Shown piece by piece: positions 6,436-11,437 of a stretch of DNA of 11,437 bases. Origin of the DNA: Flavobacteriales bacterium UBA6969 (GTDB lineage Bacteria > Bacteroidota > Bacteroidia > Flavobacteriales_D > Sanyastnellaceae); assembly GCA_002448555.1 (NCBI GenBank), contig DJYV01000076.1, forward strand, positions 1 through 11,437, given 5' to 3'. Each line of letters starts with the position of its first letter. The stretch's first letter is position 1. The notes under the pieces were generated by a model that ran no database searches, was not told the DNA's origin, and saw only the letters and a program-made list of their open reading frames with translations. The position numbers and the translations under genes were made by a program.

Positions 6436-7686
6436 TTACAAATTCGCGCTCACCAGCGAGTCCAAGAAAGCCGCGGTGTCTTCGCCGTAGCCCATGTTGC
6501 GCTCGATGATGGAGCCGTCTCGGCCCACCAAGAACCACGTCGGATAGGCGACCACAGGATAGCCTTCGGGCAGGGAATCTAGAATCGCCTGCTGCACATC
6601 CAATTCGCGGCGGTCGAGGTAACGCTTGACGGTCTTGGCGTCTTGGTGGTGGTTCACTCCCAGGACATGGAACCCCGCTGGCCCAAATTCCTCCTCCATG
6701 TGCGCCAAGTGTGGCAAGGCTCGCATGCACGGTCCGCACCCGATGTACCAGAAGTCAACGTAAACGAGATCCCCGGCGAGGTCGCTGAGTGAAGTCGCAG
6801 CTCCTGCCAAATCCAACCCCTCGATGGCGGGCGCCGCTTCGCCGACCGCGGGCAAAGCAGCCATGGCTTCCTCAAACCAATCCCCATCTCCCCCGCCAGC
6901 CACAGCCGGTGTCTCCTCGGGTTCCCGCGACCACTCCGGTGCGACCCAATCGGCCACAGCGAGTTCGACGGCGCCTTCGTTGGTCAGCTCCCATTCCCAA
7001 TCAATGGCGATGTCGCTTCCGTACGCCATGTCACCTAAGTACCACGACTGTTCGTACCGCATTGGAAGGCCATGCGGCGCCTCGAAAATCCAGCGCTGGA
7101 CTTCCTGTGATTCAGGGTGGTAGTCCGCGTCTGTAGTATCGGCGATGGAGGTTTTGGTCAGAACGAATCGCTCGGTTTCATCGGCGCTTGGCAAGAGATG
7201 TTCCCATGTAACACGCACAGCGGAATCACTGACTTGTTCAGCCCACCAGCTCGTGTCGGTGAGCATGACCGGCAAGGTCATTGAGGCGTAATAATTCGGG
7301 ATGCCGTTGGCGTTGTTGGAGCTGGTTGCGTCCCAATTGCTCGCTTTGCGCAGGCTGTCGCTGGAGATTGAGGTGAGTCGGCTGGCCCACAAATGCCCCC
7401 AGTAGCGGCTGGTATCGCCGTCTTGGATGAAAGCATCGGCGTACTGCCAGGCCAGGTCGTAGGTGGAATCCCCGACCGCATGCGACCGCAACCAGTCGAT
7501 TCGGACTTCGCGCTCCCAATGCGAATCGGAGGCTTCGACGTCATTGGAAAGGTGGGCCGTGAAACGCGCATTTTGGATTTGAGCAAGCGCGTCGCGGATG
7601 TCTAATTCAGAGGTAAACACCGGTTCAGGCGGGGTACACGCGCCGAGTAGGATCACGGCAACAGCAAAGGGAAAGATTCGGGTCAT
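6436..7686 (-). CDS. TlpA-like thioredoxin-fold lipoprotein with an unassigned N-terminal domain
   Basis: A 416-residue protein. MTRIFPFAVAVILLGAC has a positive start, hydrophobic core and lipobox LGAC, so C17 is the likely lipidated residue. Residues ~20-260 are rich in Trp, Ser and Asp and match no family I recognise; a LolA/LolB-like lipid-binding beta fold is possible but unproven. A Pro/Glu/Gly linker (~258-275) leads to a thioredoxin-like domain (~282-416) with the redox motif WYIGCGPC (C317, C320) and likely cis-Pro P382 in AYPTWF. TlpA/ResA-type proteins reduce or exchange disulfides outside the cytoplasm, for example in cytochrome c maturation or stress defence; the substrate here is unknown. 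miaE ends 19 bp upstream on the same strand, so it is probably the last gene of that operon. Confidence 0.85.
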   Translation of the reverse strand: MTRIFPFAVAVILLGACTPPEPVFTSELDIRDALAQIQNARFTAHLSNDVEASDSHWEREVRIDWLRSHAVGDSTYDLAWQYADAFIQDGDTSRYWGHLWASRLTSISSDSLRKASNWDATSSNNANGIPNYYASMTLPVMLTDTSWWAEQVSDSAVRVTWEHLLPSADETERFVLTKTSIADTTDADYHPESQEVQRWIFEAPHGLPMRYEQSWYLGDMAYGSDIAIDWEWELTNEGAVELAVADWVAPEWSREPEETPAVAGGGDGDWFEEAMAALPAVGEAAPAIEGLDLAGAATSLSDLAGDLVYVDFWYIGCGPCMRALPHLAHMEEEFGPAGFHVLGVNHHQDAKTVKRYLDRRELDVQQAILDSLPEGYPVVAYPTWFLVGRDGSIIERNMGYGEDTAAFLDSLVSANL

Positions 7687-7705
7687 GACGCGAACTTAAC
7701 GCGCC

Positions 7706-8305
7706 TCAGCCGTGCATCGTCTCTTTCTTGCCGTAATTCTGAATGACCTCGGCTTCGTGATCGAGGAATTGCCGCCAGCGCTCATCAACGTTGACGTTGC
7801 CGCCGTACTTGCGGGCAAAGCCGATGAAGGTGGTGTAGTGGCCAGCCTCGGAAATCATCAATTCGCGGTAGAATTCCGCCAGGGCTGCATCCTCGATTTT
7901 TTCGGAAAGCATGCGAAACCGCTCGCACGACCGGGCTTCGATCATGGCGGCGAATAGCAGGCGGTCAACGAGCTGCTCTTCCCGGGAGCCCCCGCGCTTG
8001 ATGAATTTGGCTAAATCTGCGACGTAGTCATCTTTGCGCTCGTAGCCCAATGTGAACCCCCGCTCTTTAATCCGCTCGACAACCATGCCAAAATGCTCCA
8101 TCTCTTCCTGAGCAATCTCGGTGAGCGCCTCGACGAGGTCGGTCAATTCCGGGTAGCGCACGATGGTGCTGATGGCGTTGGATGCGGCTTTCTGCTCGCA
8201 CCAGGCGTGGTCCGTTAGGATTTCGGAAATGTTGGATTCGACCAATTGGACCCACCGCGGGTCGGTGGGCAATCGGAGGCCGAGCATGGGAGATTCTGCG
8301 CTCAT
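7706..8305 (-). CDS. miaE: MiaE-type tRNA-(2-methylthio-N6-(dimethylallyl)adenosine) hydroxylase, diiron
   Basis: A 199-residue all-helical protein of the MiaE family. MiaE uses a carboxylate-bridged diiron centre and O2 to hydroxylate the isoprenoid side chain of ms2i6A at tRNA position 37, giving ms2io6A. The expected ligand pattern is visible: E37 (DHAWCEQKAASNA), E68 and H71 in EEMEH, E123 (MIEARSCERF), then E153 and H156 in SEAGHYTTF, i.e. two Glu + ExxH repeats. TIVRYPELTDLVEAL and AEFYRELM are also typical. The ATG at 8305 is chosen because it follows the methyltransferase stop by 2 bp; a second in-frame ATG at residue 7 is possible. Need for O2 suggests an aerobic host. miaA and miaB, which make the substrate, are not in the window. 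Assignment to the family is firm; exact tRNA substrates are inferred. Confidence 0.9.
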   Translation of the reverse strand: MSAESPMLGLRLPTDPRWVQLVESNISEILTDHAWCEQKAASNAISTIVRYPELTDLVEALTEIAQEEMEHFGMVVERIKERGFTLGYERKDDYVADLAKFIKRGGSREEQLVDRLLFAAMIEARSCERFRMLSEKIEDAALAEFYRELMISEAGHYTTFIGFARKYGGNVNVDERWRQFLDHEAEVIQNYGKKETMHG

Positions 8306-8307
8306 GG

Positions 8308-9171
8308 TTAGGAGGTGATTCGGATGAGGCTACCCGTGGGAATCCAGTGGCCATCTTCGCCGCGCAGGCACAATTCGCCCGCCTCGAATTGGGCGGAAGG
8401 CAAGATGCGCTCCCATACGGTTTCCAAGGCGCTGGGGGCAATTCCGCTGTACGTATTCATAACGATGAATCCGCCGGGTTCCAGCAGGTCCGCGACGGTA
8501 GCGCACAGGTTGAGCAGGTTGTCTTCAAGGCGCCACTTCTGCCCTTTGGGGCCAAGGCCCCAGGTCGGAGGATCGAGCACAATGCCTTTGTAGGTGTTGC
8601 CGCGGCGCTGTTCACGTTGGGCAAATTTGAGGGCGTCTTCCACCACCCATCGAATGCCGTCGAGGCCGCTCAATTCCATGTTGATGCGGGTCCAATCTAC
8701 CACCTGTCGGATGGCATCCACATGCGTCACTTCAGCACCCACAGAACGCGCTGCAATTGAAGCCCCGCCGGTGTAGGCGAAGAGGTTCAGGAATTTGTCT
8801 CCGGGCTGCAGGTGTTCAGCGATGTACTCCCAATTGGCCGCTTGTTCGGGGAAAATGCCGACGTGCTTGAACCGGGTCATTTCGAGGTGGAAGCGCAGCT
8901 GCAACCGCGGCGACCGGTAGTTGAGATTCCAACCTTCCGGCACTGAGTCCAACGGCACCCAGTTGCCCTTGGTGCGGCCGGTGGGTTCAAATCGAGCATG
9001 TGCTTCGTCCCATGCATCGGTTCCGAGCCGTCGAGACCACACGGCAGCGGGGTCGGGCCGGTCGAGGATCAGATCTCCGAAGCGCTCGAGCCGCGCACCG
9101 TCGCCGGAGTCGATGACCGTGTATTCATCCCAATGCTCGGGCGCCCATCGTTGATAACTGCGTGTAGACAT
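8308..9171 (-). CDS. Class I SAM-dependent methyltransferase, RlmI/RlmK-related, target unknown
   Basis: A 287-residue protein. The SAM-binding Rossmann motif is FLNLFAYTGGAS (127-138), the acidic motif II is THVDAIRQVVDW (D152), EDALKF (178-183) follows, and the catalytic-loop motif is DPPTWG (200-205), as in the RlmI/RlmK/PF10672 group of rRNA methyltransferases. The N-terminus (VIDSGDGARLERFGDLILDRPDP) is the short lead-in often seen in this subgroup and lacks a full PUA domain. I infer an RNA, probably rRNA, methyltransferase; base and position cannot be told from sequence. ATG 9171 is preferred over one 60 bp upstream (9231), which would overlap rnr on the other strand. The stop TAA lies 2 bp before the miaE ATG, so it is surely the first gene of that operon, pairing two likely RNA-modifying enzymes. 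Confidence 0.85.
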   Translation of the reverse strand: MSTRSYQRWAPEHWDEYTVIDSGDGARLERFGDLILDRPDPAAVWSRRLGTDAWDEAHARFEPTGRTKGNWVPLDSVPEGWNLNYRSPRLQLRFHLEMTRFKHVGIFPEQAANWEYIAEHLQPGDKFLNLFAYTGGASIAARSVGAEVTHVDAIRQVVDWTRINMELSGLDGIRWVVEDALKFAQREQRRGNTYKGIVLDPPTWGLGPKGQKWRLEDNLLNLCATVADLLEPGGFIVMNTYSGIAPSALETVWERILPSAQFEAGELCLRGEDGHWIPTGSLIRITS

Positions 9172-9178
9172 GCGGTTG

Positions 9179-9186
9179 CAAAGGTC
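9179..9186 (-). promoter_or_regulatory. Weak -7-like box upstream of the methyltransferase gene (GACCTTTG)
   Basis: On the minus strand GACCTTTG ends 7 nt before the ATG at 9171 and matches TAnnTTTG apart from its first base. No convincing -33 element accompanies it. It is the best promoter candidate for the methyltransferase-miaE-tlpA-like operon in the 50-bp divergent gap, but could arise by chance. Confidence 0.3.
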
Positions 9187-9208
9187 GCAAATGCCGGGCG
9201 ATTGGAAC

Positions 9209-9216
9209 CATCTTTG
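9209..9216 (+). promoter_or_regulatory. Promoter -7-like box upstream of rnr (CATCTTTG)
   Basis: CATCTTTG matches TAnnTTTG at all but the first base and ends 5 nt before the rnr ATG at 9222. Its last G is also the first base of an in-frame GTG (9216), which argues that ATG 9222, not the GTG, is the start. The spacing to the start codon is nearly the same as at pepP and ridA. Confidence 0.45.
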
Positions 9217-9221
9217 TGGCC

Positions 9222-11357
9222 ATGCCTCCACGGACCCCGCCCCGTCAGCTGCGCAAAGAGATCCTCGAGGTCTTCAAACGCCAGCCCAACAAGCCTTTCA
9301 ACCACAAACAAGTGGCGAGCACACTGGGCGTTTTGAACCACGACACGCGGCGCAAAATCATGACGGTCCTCGAGGAAATGGGGCGCGATGGCCGATTGGA
9401 ATCGCTCGGCCGTGGTAAGTTCATCTTGGCTGAAGTTCCGCAAAACGACCGCCTTGTAGGCACCATCCAAATCACGCGGCACGGCCGGGGGTTCGTGATG
9501 ATGCCCGACGGCAATGAAATCTCCATTCCGAAGGGGTACACCGGCACGGCGTTTTGGGGCGACACGGTCGAAGTGGATTGGGTCCGACGCGGCCGTCGCC
9601 ACACGCCTCGGGTGTCCCGAATAGTCGAACGCGCCCGCCAACAATACGTCGTCGTCATCGAGCGCGTCCGGGATTATGCGTTTGGTTACCCATCGGACCA
9701 ACGCCTGCATGCCAACTTTTTCATCGGTGCCCATAACCTCGGCGGCGCTAAGGATGGCCAGAAGGTCATCATTGAAATGGTCAGCTGGGACGACCCTTCT
9801 GACGCACCGGCTGCACGGGTCGTCGAAGTGCTTGGCCGCCCCGGTGACCATGAAGTGGAGATGCACGCCATCCTCGCCGAGTATGGACTGCCGTATGAGT
9901 TTCCCGACCACGTATTGGCGGCGGCGGCGGCTATCCCGCGGGAAGTGCCGGCGGAGGAATTGGCCTGTCGCCGCGACTTCCGGGATGTGACGACGTTGAC
10001 CATCGACCCGGTCGATGCCAAGGATTTCGACGATGCTCTTTCGCTCAAGAAGCTGCCCAACGGGAACTGGGAAGTGGGCGTGCACATTGCCGACGTCACC
10101 CATTACCTGCAGCCTGGAACGGTGCTGGACGAGGAGGCCCGCCAACGCGCGACGTCCGTCTACCTCGTGGACCGCACGATTCCTATGCTGCCCGAGGTGC
10201 TCTCCAACGACCTTTGCTCGTTGCGCCCCAACGAGGACCGGCTCGCTTTTAGCGCAGTCTTTGAAATGGACGCACAGGCCAACATCAAGAAGGAATGGTT
10301 TGGCCGCACGGTCATCCACAGCGACCGACGTTTTGCCTACCACGAGGCGCAGGAACGCATCGAAACCGGCAAGGGCGAATTTGCTGAGGAAGTGCAGACC
10401 CTAAAGGCACTGGCCGAAAAGCTGCGGGCTCGTCGCTTCAAGGCAGGTGGTATCGACTTCAATACGGAGGAGGTCAAGTTTGAATTGGACGAGACCGGCA
10501 AACCGCTGCGCTTAGTGATCAAGCGCATGCTTGAGGCCAATCGCCTGATCGAGGATTTCATGCTGTTGGCCAATGTGCGCGTAAGCCGGTATTTGGCCAA
10601 ACCCCGTGGCGGAGAAGGCAAGCAGGAGGATGCTACCCGCACGGCGGTCTACCGTATCCACGACCGTCCGGACCCGGAAAAGCTGCGGAAGCTGGGCACA
10701 TTCGTGGCGAAGTTTGGCCTGGGAATGCCCAAGATCAACCCGACTAACGCCGAGTCGGCGCTGCGCCATTTGCTCCAAGCCGCCGCCGGCACCAACGCCG
10801 AAAACGTCGTCAAAACCATGGCCATCCGGTCCATGGCCAAAGCCGAATACAGCACCCAGAACATCGGTCACTACGGCTTGGCTTTTCCATTTTACACCCA
10901 CTTCACCAGCCCCATCCGCCGCTATCCTGACGTGTTGGTCCACCGCCTGTTGCAGCAGTACATCGACGGCGAAAAGTCCGCCAGTCCTGGCCCGCTCCAG
11001 GGCATTTGCCAGCACAGTTCCAACATGGAAAAGCGCGCGGCCGAAGCGGAACGTGCCTCCATCAAATACAAACAAGTCGAGTTCCTGATGACCCGCTTGG
11101 GAGAGACCTTCCACGGCATCATCAACGGCGTGGTGCCGAAGGGGATTTTCGTGGAGATAGAGGAGAATAAGTGCGAGGGGTTTGTGCCAAAAGACGGCCT
11201 CCCGGACGACTATTACGTCTACGATGAAGATCGGCAAGCCTTGATCGGTGCGCGCCACGGAGGGAATTACGCGATGGGGGAGCGCATTGTGGTGCGTGTG
11301 GTGGCCGCGGATTTGGCGAAGCGGCAGTTGGAGTTTGATGTTCCTGAAGCTCCTTGA
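9222..11357 (+). CDS. rnr: Ribonuclease R, 3'-5' exoribonuclease of the RNB family
   Basis: A 711-residue protein; E. coli RNase R has 813, mainly because of a longer basic C-terminal tail, which is missing here. RNase R degrades structured RNA from the 3' end and takes part in rRNA quality control and mRNA decay in the cytoplasm. Domains in order are an N-terminal winged helix (~8-62; LRKEILEVFKRQPNKPFNHK region), cold-shock OB folds (~70-215), the RNB catalytic domain (~246-580) and an S1 domain (~626-708; HGIINGVVPKGIFVEIEENK region). The Mg-binding aspartates are D262, D268, D270 and D271 in DPVDAKDFDDA, followed by VHIADVTHYL and later HFTSPIRRYPD. The start is ATG 9222; GTG 9216 in frame overlaps a promoter-like box. 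It is divergent from the methyltransferase gene and followed after 43 bp by a tRNA gene. Confidence 0.95.
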   Translation: MPPRTPPRQLRKEILEVFKRQPNKPFNHKQVASTLGVLNHDTRRKIMTVLEEMGRDGRLESLGRGKFILAEVPQNDRLVGTIQITRHGRGFVMMPDGNEISIPKGYTGTAFWGDTVEVDWVRRGRRHTPRVSRIVERARQQYVVVIERVRDYAFGYPSDQRLHANFFIGAHNLGGAKDGQKVIIEMVSWDDPSDAPAARVVEVLGRPGDHEVEMHAILAEYGLPYEFPDHVLAAAAAIPREVPAEELACRRDFRDVTTLTIDPVDAKDFDDALSLKKLPNGNWEVGVHIADVTHYLQPGTVLDEEARQRATSVYLVDRTIPMLPEVLSNDLCSLRPNEDRLAFSAVFEMDAQANIKKEWFGRTVIHSDRRFAYHEAQERIETGKGEFAEEVQTLKALAEKLRARRFKAGGIDFNTEEVKFELDETGKPLRLVIKRMLEANRLIEDFMLLANVRVSRYLAKPRGGEGKQEDATRTAVYRIHDRPDPEKLRKLGTFVAKFGLGMPKINPTNAESALRHLLQAAAGTNAENVVKTMAIRSMAKAEYSTQNIGHYGLAFPFYTHFTSPIRRYPDVLVHRLLQQYIDGEKSASPGPLQGICQHSSNMEKRAAEAERASIKYKQVEFLMTRLGETFHGIINGVVPKGIFVEIEENKCEGFVPKDGLPDDYYVYDEDRQALIGARHGGNYAMGERIVVRVVAADLAKRQLEFDVPEAP

Positions 11358-11380
11358 GAGGAGAAGAAGGCTGGCCCGTT

Positions 11381-11388
11381 TATCTTTG
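11381..11388 (+). promoter_or_regulatory. Promoter -7 box upstream of the tRNA gene (TATCTTTG)
   Basis: TATCTTTG is an exact match to the Bacteroidota -7 consensus TAnnTTTG and ends 12 nt before the first base of the tRNA. A TTG at 11354-11356, inside the end of rnr, lies about 24 bp upstream, slightly far for a -33 element. The tRNA thus seems to have its own promoter rather than relying on read-through from rnr. Confidence 0.65.
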
Positions 11389-11400
11389 GTGCTGAAAAGC

Positions 11401-11437
11401 GCGCCCATAGCTCAGTTGGTTAGAGCAGTGGACTCAT
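11401..11437 (+). tRNA. tRNA with anticodon CAT (Met, or Ile2 if lysidine-modified), 5' part only
   Basis: The segment folds as the 5' half of a tRNA: acceptor strand GCGCCCA (11401-11407), T8 and A9, D stem GCTC paired with GAGC around loop AGTTGGTTA, A26, anticodon strand GTGGA (11428-11432), then loop CT and anticodon CAT (11435-11437). The window ends exactly after the anticodon, so the 3' half cannot be checked. CAT is shared by elongator tRNA-Met and tRNA-Ile2. An initiator is unlikely because anticodon-stem GGG/CCC pairs are not present on this side. The expected 3' half should end with TGGGCGC before the discriminator base. Confidence 0.9.

Noticed and set aside
8310..8593. A perfect Shine-Dalgarno-like AGGAGGTGAT (8310-8319) 4 to 8 nt before a plus-strand ATG (8324) opening a ~90-codon frame
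   Set aside because: It is antisense to the end of the methyltransferase gene, whose last codons (Ile-Thr-Ser-stop) create the complement by chance. The protein has no recognisable features, and no other gene here uses a Shine-Dalgarno motif.
9069..10343. A 424-codon minus-strand open frame
   Set aside because: It lies wholly antisense to the rnr catalytic and N-terminal regions and the divergent promoter. Its protein is a typical GC-rich shadow translation with no family features.

Overview
The window looks like GC-rich chromosomal DNA of an aerobic bacterium of the phylum Bacteroidota, possibly a Flavobacteriales-like lineage. The phylum call rests on three things. Start codons lack Shine-Dalgarno motifs. 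Boxes resembling the Bacteroidota -7 promoter element TAnnTTTG sit directly upstream of several starts and of a tRNA gene. Gene content and protein wording also fit: sufD-sufS-sufE order, lipoproteins of the TlpA and M23 families, and tryptophan dioxygenase beside a RidA-type deaminase. The lineage below phylum is a guess. Coding density is very high: no gap between genes exceeds about 135 bp, and no insertion sequence, phage gene, CRISPR array or toxin-antitoxin pair is visible.

Layout, left to right. Positions 1-2252 (+) hold the end of a suf iron-sulfur assembly operon: the C-terminal part of sufD, then sufS (ATGA overlap with sufD), then sufE after 27 bp. A 134-bp convergent gap (2253-2386) shows no convincing terminator. 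Positions 5095-2387 (-) hold ridA (probably 2-aminomuconate deaminase-like), tdo (tryptophan 2,3-dioxygenase) and a MepM-like M23 murein peptidase lipoprotein whose start overlaps the tdo stop by one base. Between ridA and the divergent pepP (aminopeptidase P, 5141-6430, +) lies a 45-bp region with a mirror-symmetric pair of promoter-like boxes. pepP converges on the next minus-strand operon with a 5-bp gap.

That operon (9171-6436, -) runs from a class I SAM-dependent methyltransferase to a MiaE-type tRNA hydroxylase (2-bp gap) and then a TlpA-like thioredoxin lipoprotein (19-bp gap). Divergent from it, rnr (ribonuclease R, 9222-11357, +) is followed by a tRNA gene with anticodon CAT, cut by the window end exactly after the anticodon. 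This tRNA has a perfect TATCTTTG box just upstream.

Functionally this is mostly housekeeping: Fe-S cluster assembly, tryptophan/kynurenine catabolism, peptide turnover, envelope maintenance, and RNA modification and decay. I do not see a new multi-gene system. The points most worth a second look are the symmetric divergent promoter, the Cys in place of a canonical zinc-ligand His in the M23 peptidase, the unassigned N-terminal domain of the TlpA-like lipoprotein, and the unknown target of the methyltransferase next to miaE.
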